Position numbers and translations under genes: made by a program. A stretch of 64,000 bases of DNA from Haloarcula amylovorans (GTDB taxonomy: Archaea; Halobacteriota; Halobacteria; Halobacteriales; Haloarculaceae), in assembly GCF_004681185.1 (NCBI RefSeq), contig NZ_SRIF01000001.1, positions 124,001 through 188,000 on the forward strand. The letters run 5' to 3'. The stretch's first letter is position 1, and each line of letters begins with the position of its first letter. Shown here piece after piece: positions 1 to 8,966 of the stretch. The notes beneath the pieces were generated by a model. The model was given only the letters and a program-made list of their open reading frames with translations. It was not told the origin of the DNA and ran no database searches.

Positions 1-135
1 GGCCAGTCGGTCCTCGTCGCGGCCGTTGATGACCACGTTCACGCCCTCGCGGGCGAGGGCCTTGGCCGACGCTTTGCCGAGTCCGCTGGACGATGCTGTC
101 ACGAGCGCTGTGTTCCCGTCTAGTTGCAGGTCCAT
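1..135 (-). CDS. SDR-family oxidoreductase, N-terminal part (cut by window edge)
   Basis: The first 45 codons of a short-chain dehydrogenase/reductase are visible. After the start MDLQLDG comes a beta strand (TALVTA) and the glycine-rich cofactor loop SSSGLG, matching the SDR TGxxxGxG motif with Thr-Ala-Ser-Ser-Ser-Gly-Leu-Gly. An alpha helix follows, then VVINGRDEDRL, where the Arg after the second strand suggests NADP(H) rather than NAD(H). The rest, including the YxxxK catalytic site, lies outside the window. It follows the LarA-like gene in the same direction with a 62-nt gap, so it is probably part of the hydroxy-acid/sugar-acid island. The substrate cannot be read from this fragment. 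Confidence 0.85.
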   Translation of the reverse strand, partial: MDLQLDGNTALVTASSSGLGKASAKALAREGVNVVINGRDEDRLA

Positions 136-197
136 GTGACACCCAATCAGAGTCGAGCGTGAAAACGTTTCCGTACAGGCAACCGCCGTGGGCGAGC

Positions 198-1496
198 CTA
201 CGGGCCGGTGAACGCGGCGGTCCCGTCGGTGAAGGTCAGCGCCGCTCGTTCGACGACTTCCGCGGTGTCGGGCAGGGCAGGAAGTACCGGCTCGGAGACG
301 TACAACTCCCCGAGATCCTCCGTGTTCTGTATCCAGAGGATGCGGACCGTCTCCGGGTCGTACCCGCCGAGGGCCGAAAGCGCCGTCCGTATGGCGAACT
401 CGTCGTCCGGCGCGACAACCGGGAGTTGCCCCTTCGCGAGCGACCCGCTGGTGAACGTGTTGGCGTAGGTCTTCCGGAGGTCCAGTTGGTCCAGCGCTGC
501 TTTGCGAGTGAGGTCGGCCAGCCCGATGCCGATGCCGTTGCCCTTCGTCGCCTCGGTGAGGCCGCGGGCGTAGATGATGTCTATCGCTGGCGTCTCGGGG
601 TCCGGCGCGTTGAGGACGCGGTACCGACCGATGACGTTCGTGTCCATCCCGGCCCCGGATATCTCCTTGCCGAGTTCGTCGACGACCAGCAGGTCTACGT
701 CGTCGACAGGCAGGGTCGGCATCTCCTCGTAGGCCCGTTCTAAGAGCGCGGGCTCGCGCTCGATAAACGATCCGGCCGGGACGGCCTCGACGTGGGCGAT
801 CTCCTCGTGGAAGTTCTCGACGAGAGCGATGCCGCCGACCAGCGGGGCGGCGTCTTCGATGGCCGACAGCGCGGGTTTCAGCGTCTCCAAGTACCCCTCG
901 GCGATCGCCGTCGAGTGGAAGGACTTCGCTCCGCGCTGTTTGCCCAGGCCGACGACGGTCATCTTCGTTAGGCCGCTCTCGACCGGCCCGGTGAAGTTGG
1001 TGTGAGCCTTGACGCGGTTGACGACGAAGACGGCATCGGATTCGAGCGCGGCGACCGAGAGGTGGACCGGCATCTCTGTCTCACCGACGGTCACCGTCGC
1101 CACCTGCTCGGTGTCCATCCGTGCGTCTATCGAGGCGTCCATCTCCGATTGGGTGATGCCGAGCGACGCCAGCACCTCCCGCTGGCCCTCGGGGGTCGCC
1201 CCGCCGTGGCTCCCCATCGCCGGGACAACGACGGGGTCGAAGCCGCGCTCGGCGAGTCGCTCGACGACGGCGCGCGTGATGTCGTCGATGGCGTGGATAC
1301 CGCGGCTCCCGACGCCGACGGCGACGGTGGCTCCCTCGGACAGGCCGTCGAGCGGGAGACGGCTGAGTTGCTCGCGGGCCGCTACGGCGGGCTCGGCGAC
1401 TGTCTCGACGGGCGGTTCGTACCGGACCCGTGCGAACGACGGGAGCGGCTGGGGCTCGATGAGGTGGTCGACGTCACTGCGTTCGGGTACGTCCAT
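198..1496 (-). CDS. LarA-like (lactate racemase domain, DUF2088) protein
   Basis: This 432-residue protein starts at an ATG giving MDVPERSDVDHL; a longer in-frame extension upstream is low-complexity and was not used. It fits the DUF2088/LarA family: an N-terminal Rossmann-like half (VAVGVGSRGIHAIDDITRAV, then PAMGSHGGATPEGQ) followed by the K-x-H segment NRVKAHTNFTG and GLTKMTVVGLGKQRGA. Characterised LarA is a lactate racemase with a nickel-pincer cofactor that needs LarB, LarC and LarE; none of these is in the window. Many distant LarA relatives act on other 2-hydroxy acids. With two enolase-superfamily enzymes next door, an epimerase for a sugar acid or hydroxy acid is a reasonable inference, not a demonstrated one. 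Confidence 0.8.
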   Translation of the reverse strand: MDVPERSDVDHLIEPQPLPSFARVRYEPPVETVAEPAVAAREQLSRLPLDGLSEGATVAVGVGSRGIHAIDDITRAVVERLAERGFDPVVVPAMGSHGGATPEGQREVLASLGITQSEMDASIDARMDTEQVATVTVGETEMPVHLSVAALESDAVFVVNRVKAHTNFTGPVESGLTKMTVVGLGKQRGAKSFHSTAIAEGYLETLKPALSAIEDAAPLVGGIALVENFHEEIAHVEAVPAGSFIEREPALLERAYEEMPTLPVDDVDLLVVDELGKEISGAGMDTNVIGRYRVLNAPDPETPAIDIIYARGLTEATKGNGIGIGLADLTRKAALDQLDLRKTYANTFTSGSLAKGQLPVVAPDDEFAIRTALSALGGYDPETVRILWIQNTEDLGELYVSEPVLPALPDTAEVVERAALTFTDGTAAFTGP

Positions 1497-1589
1497 ACCG
1501 GCGTGTATCGACCGAGACGTACAAATGTGTGGGTGGTAAGTATTGCCGCGACGGCGGGCTATTACTCCGTGTGTCGCGGCGCTGTGTCT

Positions 1590-2699
1590 ATGGAAATCGT
1601 AGATGTAGAATCGTATCCGATAGAGATTCCGCTGGAGTCCCCGGTCTCCTTCTCGAACCGGACGCTCACCTTCCGCGACCACGCGATAACGCACGTCCGG
1701 ACGGCAGACGGTCGAGAGGGCGTCGGGTACTCGCTGGGCTACGAGGGGGCCGGCCTCATCTCGGAAGCGGTCGAGTCGCTTCTCGAACCCATACTGCTCG
1801 GAGAAGACCCGCGAGACACCACACGGCTCTGGCAGGAGATGTACGACGGCAACGTCCAGATCGGGCGGACGGGGCTCTTCCTGCGGGCCATCTCGACGGT
1901 CGACATCGCGCTCTGGGACCTGAAGGCGAAGGCCGCCGACGAACCGCTGTACAAACTGCTTGGCGGCTACGCTGATTCGGTTCCATCCTACGCCAGCGGT
2001 GGCTACTACCGCGACGACAAGGGTCACGAGGGCCTGCGCGAGGAGATGCGCCGGTACCTTGACGAGGGTCACGACGTCGTCAAGATGAAGGTCGGTCGCC
2101 GCTCGGTCAGCGAGGAAGAAGCACGGGTCGCCGCCGTCCGCGAGGAAATCGGTCCCGACCGGACGCTCTTACTCGACGCCAATGGCGTCTGGTCCTCGCC
2201 GACGGAGGCTATCCGGGCCTGTCGCGCCTTCGAACCGTACGACCCATACTTCATGGAGGAGCCGGTGATGATAGACAAAGTCGAGACGATGGCCGAGGTC
2301 AACGACGCCATCGACTACCCGGTCGCGACCGGCGAACTGGAGGGGACCCGGCACAACTTCGCCCGACTCAACGATACAGGCGCGGCGACCGTCCTGCAAC
2401 CGGACGTGACCGTCTGTGGCGGCGTCACGGAGTGGCTCCGCATCGCCAACTACGCGGCCGCCTACGACATCCCCATCGCGCCCCACTACAACTGGAACAT
2501 CCACGCCTCGCTGTTGGGGGCCATCGAGAACGGTCTCTGGATAGAGTACTTCTACCGGGACATGGACGTGAAGGTGTTCGACGACGTGGTGGCCGAGCCG
2601 CTCGCGCCCGACGACGACGGAATGATTCCGCTGCCCGAGACACCCGGCCACGGTGCACCGCTCGATACAGACGCACTCGACGAATTCAGAACTCAATGA
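1590..2699 (+). CDS. Mandelate racemase/muconate lactonizing (enolase superfamily) enzyme
   Basis: This 369-residue protein has the enolase-superfamily plan: an N-terminal capping domain (about 1-125) and a TIM barrel. The visible active site has the K-x-K pair at 165-167 (VVKMKVGR), three metal-binding acids near 196 (LLLDANG), 224 (FMEEP) and 249 (ATGEL), and a His at 299 (IAPHY). That set is typical of mandelate-racemase-subgroup acid-sugar dehydratases and racemases, which abstract the proton alpha to a carboxylate. It starts divergently from the LarA-like gene, and its stop overlaps the next gene (ATGA), so the two are translationally coupled. The exact substrate, a sugar acid or other hydroxy acid, cannot be read from sequence. 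Confidence 0.88.
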   Translation: MEIVDVESYPIEIPLESPVSFSNRTLTFRDHAITHVRTADGREGVGYSLGYEGAGLISEAVESLLEPILLGEDPRDTTRLWQEMYDGNVQIGRTGLFLRAISTVDIALWDLKAKAADEPLYKLLGGYADSVPSYASGGYYRDDKGHEGLREEMRRYLDEGHDVVKMKVGRRSVSEEEARVAAVREEIGPDRTLLLDANGVWSSPTEAIRACRAFEPYDPYFMEEPVMIDKVETMAEVNDAIDYPVATGELEGTRHNFARLNDTGAATVLQPDVTVCGGVTEWLRIANYAAAYDIPIAPHYNWNIHASLLGAIENGLWIEYFYRDMDVKVFDDVVAEPLAPDDDGMIPLPETPGHGAPLDTDALDEFRTQ

Positions 2700-3913
2700 G
2701 AGATTACTCCGACCAGATAGCGAACCGCGACCCGGACCGTGACGTAGAGATAACCGACATCAAGACCTGCGTGGTCGAAGGCAACTTCGAGTGGAACCTC
2801 ATCAAGGTCGAGACCGACGCCGGCGTCACCGGCATCGGCGAGTCCTACCGGGGCGGCGGCGTTCCGGAACTCGTCGAGTACACCAAGCGGTTCCTCCTCG
2901 GGGAGAACCCGCTCGACGTCGAGCGCCTCAGTCGCTACATCTTCCAGGAGATGTCCGGACACGGCGGGACGACCGGCAAGGTCGTGACCGCCGCCTCGGG
3001 CATCGAGGTGGCGCTGTGGGACGCCGCCGGGAAGCTACTCGACCTTCCGGTCTACCAGTTGCTCGGATCGAAGTACCGCGACGAGGTTCGCCTCTACTGT
3101 GACTGTCACGCCGGCGAGGCCTACGCCGTCGAGGACGGCGCGACGGCCTACGCCGAGGCGGAGGCGTACTCGCCGGAGGCGTACGCCGCCGAGGCGGCCC
3201 GCGTCACCGACATGGGCTTTACCGCGCTGAAGTTCGACCTCGACCTGCCGGCGGACAACGAGCCTGACCCGTACAACGGCCGCCTGACGAACGCGGCCAT
3301 CGAGGAGAAACGCGAAATCGTCGAGGCGGTGCGAGACGAAATCGGCTACGACGTCGACCTTGCCTTCGACTGTCACTGGGACTACTCCGTCGAGAGCGCG
3401 AAGCGACTGGCCCACGAACTAGAGGAGTACAAGCTGATGTGGCTCGAAGACCTCGTGCCCCCCGAGAACATGGACGCCCAGAAGGAGGTGACGAAGGCCA
3501 CGCGAACGCCCGTTGCCACCGGCGAGAACCGCTTCCGGGTGTTCGAACTCTCGGAACTCGTCTACGATCACGGCGTCGACATCATCACACCGGATCCGAC
3601 GACAGTGGGCGGCCTCGCCGAGACGATACGGGTCGCCGACCGGGCCGAGGAGAATTACATGCCGATGTCCCCGCACAACGTCTGTAGCCCGGTGGGGACG
3701 ATGGCCTGCGTCCATCTGGGCGCGGCGACGCCGAACTTCGACCTCTTGGAGTACCACGCGCTGGAGGTCGACTGGTGGGACGACATGCTCGCCCGCGACG
3801 AGCCCCTGATTCAGGACGGCTACATCGAGGTGCCCGAGGAACCAGGGCTGGGTATCGAACTGGACGAGTCCGTCGTCGAGGAACACCGGCTCGACGGGAC
3901 GACCGGGTTCTGA
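2696..3913 (+). CDS. Mandelate racemase/muconate lactonizing family protein, probable sugar-acid dehydratase
   Basis: This is a second enolase-superfamily enzyme (405 residues), overlapping the previous gene by 4 nt. The barrel carries Lys179 (ALKFDLD, a K-x-D form rather than K-x-K), metal ligands near Asp225 (LAFDCHW), Glu251 (MWLEDL) and Glu277 (ATGEN), and His327 (MSPHNVCSP). The K-x-D site, the DCHW segment and the ending YHALEVDWWDD resemble archaeal gluconate/xylonate/galactonate-type dehydratases, which make 2-keto-3-deoxy sugar acids. The two adjacent paralogues differ in their catalytic Lys motif, so they probably act on different stereochemistries or in sequential steps. An Ala/Glu/Tyr-rich stretch around 140-170 appears to be an insertion before the barrel strand. 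Confidence 0.87.
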   Translation: MRDYSDQIANRDPDRDVEITDIKTCVVEGNFEWNLIKVETDAGVTGIGESYRGGGVPELVEYTKRFLLGENPLDVERLSRYIFQEMSGHGGTTGKVVTAASGIEVALWDAAGKLLDLPVYQLLGSKYRDEVRLYCDCHAGEAYAVEDGATAYAEAEAYSPEAYAAEAARVTDMGFTALKFDLDLPADNEPDPYNGRLTNAAIEEKREIVEAVRDEIGYDVDLAFDCHWDYSVESAKRLAHELEEYKLMWLEDLVPPENMDAQKEVTKATRTPVATGENRFRVFELSELVYDHGVDIITPDPTTVGGLAETIRVADRAEENYMPMSPHNVCSPVGTMACVHLGAATPNFDLLEYHALEVDWWDDMLARDEPLIQDGYIEVPEEPGLGIELDESVVEEHRLDGTTGF

Positions 3914-3926
3914 GGCCGAACCCGCC

Positions 3927-4892
3927 TCAGACGATCTGGTTCCGGAGGTTCTCGTAGACGCCCGATTCGGCGACTCGCTCCAGATTCTCCACGAGGATAT
4001 CCGCGCGCCGCTCCCAGTACTTCGGGGTGTGCCCCGATACGTGGGGCGTGAGAAAGACGTTCTCGAACCCCCAGAGGTCGTGGTCGCTCGGGAGCGGTTC
4101 CGGGTCGGTCACGTCCAGCGCCGCGCCGTGAATCTTGTTCGACTGGAGCGCCCCGACCAGCGCCGGCGTGTCGACGACGCCGCCGCGGGCGACGTTGACG
4201 AGGACAGCGTCCGTCGGCAGGATACCGAGCTCGGTCTCGCCTATCAGTTTCTCCGTCGTCTCGGTCAACGGACAGGAGAGGACCAGGACGTCCGTCCGGG
4301 CTAGCGCGTCGTCGAGGTCGTCGTAGCCCATGACCTCGTCGGTCGGCCCGCCTTTCGACGGGGTGTGACGCACGCCGAGCGTCGTCACGTCGAACCCCGA
4401 AAAGCGCTGGACGATGGCCTCGCCGATGGAACCGAGACCGACGACGGTCACGGTGCTCCCGGCGAGTTCGGCGAACGACTGAAACCGTCGCCACTCCCGT
4501 CGCCGCTGCCGACGGCGGCCCTCGTCCAGTCGCCGGGTGAACGTCAGCACCCAGCCGAGGACGTGTTCGGCGATGTTTGGGCCGTGGACGCCCGAGGCGT
4601 TCGTCACGGCGATTCCCCGCTCGGCGAGCGCATCGAGTGGCAGCTGTTCGACACCGGCCGAGTTACAGGCGAACAGCCGGAGGTTCTCGGCGGTAGCGAG
4701 GTCGGCTTCGTCCAGTCCGCTCCCGGCGACGACGGTCGCCGTCCCGAGCAGTCGCTCCCGGTCGGAGGGCGTCCCCGCGAGACTGATGGTGTGGTCGGGC
4801 AGTCGTCGTCGGAGAACGTCGGCGTACGCCGCGGCGGGAATTCCGTGTGCGTCGTGGTCGAGGACCGCGATGTCGGGTCTGTCCGTGGACAT
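3927..4892 (-). CDS. D-isomer-specific 2-hydroxyacid dehydrogenase
   Basis: This 321-residue NAD(P)-dependent dehydrogenase has the family's two-domain layout. The nucleotide-binding loop is VVGLGSIG with the following helix, and the catalytic residues are visible: Arg in VNVARGGVVDT, Glu in DPEPLPSD and His in LTPHVSGHT. Such enzymes interconvert 2-keto acids and D-2-hydroxy acids (glyoxylate, hydroxypyruvate, 2-keto sugar acids). It lies 55 nt downstream of the MFS transporter in the same direction, so the two are probably co-transcribed. Its stop faces the end of the dehydratase gene across 13 nt. A role in the same acid-catabolism island is inferred from position. Confidence 0.9.
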   Translation of the reverse strand: MSTDRPDIAVLDHDAHGIPAAAYADVLRRRLPDHTISLAGTPSDRERLLGTATVVAGSGLDEADLATAENLRLFACNSAGVEQLPLDALAERGIAVTNASGVHGPNIAEHVLGWVLTFTRRLDEGRRRQRRREWRRFQSFAELAGSTVTVVGLGSIGEAIVQRFSGFDVTTLGVRHTPSKGGPTDEVMGYDDLDDALARTDVLVLSCPLTETTEKLIGETELGILPTDAVLVNVARGGVVDTPALVGALQSNKIHGAALDVTDPEPLPSDHDLWGFENVFLTPHVSGHTPKYWERRADILVENLERVAESGVYENLRNQIV

Positions 4893-4947
4893 GTGCTCTG
4901 TCGAAGGGAGTCGAGGCCGACTGACAAAGTACCCGCGGTCGCCCCAC

Positions 4948-6237
4948 CTAGGCCTCTATCCGAATCGGTGACGACACGCTCATCAGGAGCAGGCAGACGA
5001 TTCCGACGCCCGCCCCGACCGCTGCTGTCGCGATACCGACCAGTCGAACCGAGGAGACGAACCCGAGTTGCGGGTTCAGGACGGCGATGGCGATGCCCAT
5101 GAGGATGGGCGTTATCGTCGCCGCCGCGCGGCCGCTCCCCTCGCTGAGACTCACCAGCCCGCCGCGGAGCGTCGGCGGTGCGAGCGTGGTGATGACGCTC
5201 CGGTATATCGAGAGGACGACGCCGAATCCGAGGCCCATGAACACGACGCCGACGCCCGCCAGCCAGAGCGCGTCGGCGAGGAAGACGACCGCGAGGCCGG
5301 CACCCAGCGAGACGTTCATCGCGACGAGCGGGTACAGTCGACGGTCGAAATGCGCGGTGATGCGACCGGCTTGTGTCGCCGCGACCGCGTAACTGGTGCT
5401 AGCGAGGGCCGCAAGTATGCCCGCCTGCGCCGGCGTTCCACCGAGGCCGTCGACGACGACGATGGAGTTGTAGGTGAGAAAGCCGAACCACACGAGGTTA
5501 GCCGAACCGCGGGCGACGACCATCGTCCACGCTCGCCTGTGCGAGACGAGCGTCCAGAGGTCGCTCAGTTGTGCTCGGAGCGGGCGCTCGTCGTCGGTGT
5601 CGGCGTCGGAATCGATGGGCTCCTCGAACCAGACGTAGACGACGGCGGCGATGGGGAACGCGATGGCGTACAGGAGAAACGGATACTGCCACGCGAGGCC
5701 GACCAGGAGCCCGGCAGTGAGCGGGAAGACCGTTTGCGTGATGCCGGACCCAGTGAAGCGAAAGCCCTGCGCCGTCGCCTCCTTGGTCCCCGAGTAGAGG
5801 TCGCCGATGCTGGTGATGATGACCGGCGTGAGCGCGGCGAAGCCGAATCCCTGACAGAACCGCAACAGTAGGGCGGCCTCGAACGTCGAGACGAGCGAGA
5901 TGGCCGTGCCAGTGATACCGAACCAGAGGAGCCCGACGAGGATGACCGGCCGTCGCCCGTACCGGTCGGCGAGGACGCCAGTGATGGGGATGACGACGAC
6001 GGCGGGCGCAGTGAACGCCGACATCATCAACCCGATATTCGCCGGTGTCGCGCCGAGTGGCTCGACGAGCGAGTTCAACACCGGGGAGAGGAGTGCGGTT
6101 CCGAGCGGCGGGAGCATGTTCGTGAGGAACAGCAACTGAAAGGGACGTTCACGAATGACGCCCGCGTCGGTCCCGGCGATCGATGAGAGCGATGCCACAG
6201 GCCCGACCACTCGGCTGAGCGAATTAAATCTGACCAT
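4948..6237 (-). CDS. Major facilitator superfamily transporter
   Basis: This 429-residue integral membrane protein has about 12 hydrophobic segments. The MFS signature GVLADRYGRRPVI lies after the second transmembrane helix. I chose the ATG giving MVRFNSLSRVV because the upstream in-frame extension is charged and unlike MFS N-termini. It is divergent from the IclR regulator across a 111-bp promoter region and precedes the hydroxyacid dehydrogenase. Uptake of the carboxylate or sugar acid degraded by neighbouring enzymes is the natural inference; the substrate cannot be deduced from the sequence. Confidence 0.88.
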   Translation of the reverse strand: MVRFNSLSRVVGPVASLSSIAGTDAGVIRERPFQLLFLTNMLPPLGTALLSPVLNSLVEPLGATPANIGLMMSAFTAPAVVVIPITGVLADRYGRRPVILVGLLWFGITGTAISLVSTFEAALLLRFCQGFGFAALTPVIITSIGDLYSGTKEATAQGFRFTGSGITQTVFPLTAGLLVGLAWQYPFLLYAIAFPIAAVVYVWFEEPIDSDADTDDERPLRAQLSDLWTLVSHRRAWTMVVARGSANLVWFGFLTYNSIVVVDGLGGTPAQAGILAALASTSYAVAATQAGRITAHFDRRLYPLVAMNVSLGAGLAVVFLADALWLAGVGVVFMGLGFGVVLSIYRSVITTLAPPTLRGGLVSLSEGSGRAAATITPILMGIAIAVLNPQLGFVSSVRLVGIATAAVGAGVGIVCLLLMSVSSPIRIEA

Positions 6238-6348
6238 TAGTCGGCCGCCCGGCAGTATCGACGACCGCCGTACGAGGTGAGTCCCCGCCGCCCTCTCCCG
6301 TTCGAAGCCGTCGAACACTTTTTATCGTTGAGGATATACTGACTGTGT
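6238..6348. promoter_or_regulatory. Divergent promoter region between MFS transporter and IclR regulator
   Basis: This 111-bp region lies between two outward-facing starts. An AT-rich box (CACTTTTTATCG, about 6313-6324) lies 25-35 nt before the IclR start and fits a haloarchaeal TATA box. The opposite side has GAATTAAATC at 6221-6230, just inside the transporter's first codons, so that gene may start slightly further in. Autoregulation and control of the transporter by the IclR protein from here is likely for such pairs but is inferred. Confidence 0.5.
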
Positions 6349-7125
6349 ATGGGAATGCAATCCGGCGGCGAACTGGCCGATTCGGTCAAGACGGCCCAGA
6401 CACTGTTCGACGTCGTGCAGTTCGTCAAAGAGGAGGAGGGAACGACGCTCACGGAGATGGCGGCCGAACTCGACTACGCGAAGAGTACGATTCACCGCCA
6501 CCTCCGGACGCTCGAACACCTCGGATACGTCGTCGAGCGAGACGACGGCTATCAGGTGGGCCTTCGCTTTCTGGACATCGGCGTGACCGCACGGAACAGC
6601 TACTGCGGGTACAAACTCGTCCGCGACAAAGTCGAAGAGATTGCCAACGAGACGGGCGAACGCGCGCAGTTCTTCGTCGAAGAACACGGTGAGGCAGTGT
6701 ATCTCGCTCGCTCGGTCGGTAACCAGGCGGTACACACTGACCCAGGAATCGGGAGTCGTATTCCCCTCTACGCGGCGTCTGCGGGAAAAGCGATTCTCGC
6801 GGAACTTCCGGAACCGAAGCTGTTCGAAATGGTCGAACTGATGGACTTCGAACCGGTGACCGAGTACACGATAACCGACCCGGACGAGCTGTTGCGGGAA
6901 CTCGACGAGATACGCGAGCGAGGATACGCCTTTAACCGCGAAGAGTCGCTGCAGGGGACACACGCGGTCGGTGTCTCTATTTGCGATTCAAACGGTGATG
7001 TCATCGGTGGACTCAGCGTCACGGGTCCTTCTCACCGACTGAAGGGCGAACGGTTCGAGACGGAACTCCCCGACCTGTTGCTCGGGGCCGCGAACGAACT
7101 CGAACTCAACATCGCCCATTCGTAG
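6349..7125 (+). CDS. IclR-family transcriptional regulator
   Basis: This 258-residue protein has an N-terminal winged helix-turn-helix (about 10-75: TLFDVVQFVKEEEGTTLTEM, then the recognition helix YAKSTIHRHLRTLEHLGYV) and a C-terminal IclR effector domain (about 90-250). The latter contains the typical AASAGKAILAELPE and GVSICDSNGDVIGGLSVTGP segments. IclR proteins bind small carboxylic or aromatic acids and usually control adjacent catabolic operons. It is divergent from the MFS transporter and probably regulates the 1-6237 island. An alternative start two codons downstream (MQSGGEL) is equally possible. Confidence 0.92.
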   Translation: MGMQSGGELADSVKTAQTLFDVVQFVKEEEGTTLTEMAAELDYAKSTIHRHLRTLEHLGYVVERDDGYQVGLRFLDIGVTARNSYCGYKLVRDKVEEIANETGERAQFFVEEHGEAVYLARSVGNQAVHTDPGIGSRIPLYAASAGKAILAELPEPKLFEMVELMDFEPVTEYTITDPDELLRELDEIRERGYAFNREESLQGTHAVGVSICDSNGDVIGGLSVTGPSHRLKGERFETELPDLLLGAANELELNIAHS

Positions 7126-7750
7126 CTCACGCGCTCTCTGGACCATCTATTGATTCGAGGGCATCGCTACAGCTCGATGACGTACACGGTGACAGCCGCT
7201 CCTGTGCCTCTATTCGAAAATATCGAACGCATGTCGCTGATGACCGAGTCCATTTCGCAATCACTGTGGTGTGTGTTGTCACGTTCCATTGAACGTCTTG
7301 AGACACGCTCACAGTGGAATAACATGCGTACTATAGTTAGTACCTGCCGGTCGTGGGGCGCTACTGCAGTTCCCCACACGTGATCGCTCTAACGGCATCG
7401 AAAGTCAGAGACGCTCTCGGCCGACGTAGCGTGTTCGGCGACATCGAACCTCCTATAAATACAATAATTCAGTATCAGAACGATCGCTAGTATATTCATA
7501 TATCAGTCGTATATTTAGAAATCAGGATAATCTACGCAAAGTGTGAGTTTTGAAGAACAGAATGGGGTGAAAATAGATATAGAATACGATACTATATATC
7601 TGATAGCAGAAGCGCCGGAAAGATGGATATAAAACTCTCATATTAGCCGATACCTCTCTATATATCTCCTGCCTGCGCCCATCTAGTAGGGATATAGGTC
7701 TATATGGGTGCGATAGAGATATGCTGGGCCCTGAGCCGAGTCCGGCCGCG
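7126..7750. other. Gene-free AT-rich intergenic region
   Basis: No convincing gene was found in this 625-bp stretch. The part from about 7440 to 7720 is strikingly AT-rich for this genome, with repeated TATAT/ATATA words (for example 7489-7515, 7590-7602, 7658-7667, 7690-7705). Short reading frames here have no recognisable features. It could be a regulatory region or the remnant of a lost mobile element, but nothing in it proves either. Confidence 0.5.
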
Positions 7751-8707
7751 CTACGCCTCGACGTACAACTGGCAGTCGTAGTACGCGCCGTCGTAGGCGA
7801 GATACTGCGTCTCGTAGGCCTCGTTCTCGCAGTTCGACTGCGAGCAACCGAGCGCTTCTCGAAGGTGGAGCGCCGACAGCAGCGACTCGAAGTCTGTCGA
7901 GAGCGGCATCGTCTCGGTGTACGTCTCCCGTCTACGCGCTCGTTCGAATAGGTCGCGCGCGTCCGCGCTCAGGTCGCTTGAGGAGAGGCGAACTTCGACG
8001 GTGGCGGCGTCGGCGACAGCGGCGAACGCCTTCGGACTCGTGGCGACCTGCGTCGCCGTCGCCGTGTGTTCGACTTCAGTCAGCGTCTCGTAGCTCACGT
8101 CCACTCGGAGAACGGTGTCGTGGACCGAGACGTACTCGTGGTCAGGCGTCGGCGTCAGTTCGCTTTCGGCCCGGTCGGCGTAGCGATAGACGTAGCCGCC
8201 TTCTTCGACCAGATCCCACGGGGCACCACCGTCGTACTCCCGGGCGCGAGCGGCGAAGTACGCCGGCAGCACGGCGTGCTGGTCGAGTTCCGGGAGCGAG
8301 TCCCGGGGAGTCGCGTCCGGCACGTTTTCCTCGTCTGCGCGATCGACCCAGTGCAGTCGCAGCACGGGGCGTTCGATCCGCTTGCTTCCGGTGACGGCGT
8401 CGTGGAGCTGATAGTACGTGCCGTCGTGTTCGGTGTACTCGCCGTCGGGGACGGCGCTGTGTCCGTAGGTGCTGTCCCGTTGGCCGGTGACCGCGGCCGC
8501 CCACGCGTCGCGGCGGACGGCGGCGTACGGGTCGTCCTCGTTCGTCTGGGGTTTCCACTGGATGATTTCCGTGAGTGGGCGGTCCGGCGTCTCGACGTAG
8601 AGCGTGTACTCGACGCTACGACTCGACTGGAGTGAGTCACAACCGGCCAGCGAGGCGAGACCGGCAGACGTCGCGCCGATGAAGGTCCGGCGATTAGTGG
8701 AGGGCAT
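7751..8707 (-). CDS. Tat-exported lipoprotein of unknown function
   Basis: This 318-residue protein has a twin-arginine signal at the N-terminus (STNRRTFIGATSAGLASLAGC). The RR-T-F motif, hydrophobic stretch and lipobox LAGC predict Tat export and lipid anchoring outside the cell. The mature part is acidic and has no domain I recognise. It contains a CSQSNCENE segment near the C-terminus with two closely spaced cysteines that could bind metal or form a disulfide outside the cell. It is divergent from the sulfatase-like gene across about 260 bp. I cannot name a function. Confidence 0.75.
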   Translation of the reverse strand: MPSTNRRTFIGATSAGLASLAGCDSLQSSRSVEYTLYVETPDRPLTEIIQWKPQTNEDDPYAAVRRDAWAAAVTGQRDSTYGHSAVPDGEYTEHDGTYYQLHDAVTGSKRIERPVLRLHWVDRADEENVPDATPRDSLPELDQHAVLPAYFAARAREYDGGAPWDLVEEGGYVYRYADRAESELTPTPDHEYVSVHDTVLRVDVSYETLTEVEHTATATQVATSPKAFAAVADAATVEVRLSSSDLSADARDLFERARRRETYTETMPLSTDFESLLSALHLREALGCSQSNCENEAYETQYLAYDGAYYDCQLYVEA

Positions 8708-8966
8708 CGAGTGAGGTGTTTACGAGTGACCGCCTAAAGCTATCGATTAAAAAACACGAACGCTACTGATTCTCAGGCTATCGCGGTACGGCACGGGTCT
8801 CGCTGTCGCTCTGTTCTCACGCTCGGAACCGAGGAAACCAGAACATTCAGTACCGCCTGCCGCGTTTGAGGGGTATGCACGATTCGTGTGGCGCAGTTGC
8901 GGCAGCAACGCCCCATCCGCTGTCGTCACCGCGTCACCCCTTTGGCGGGACAACGAGGTGGCACCG

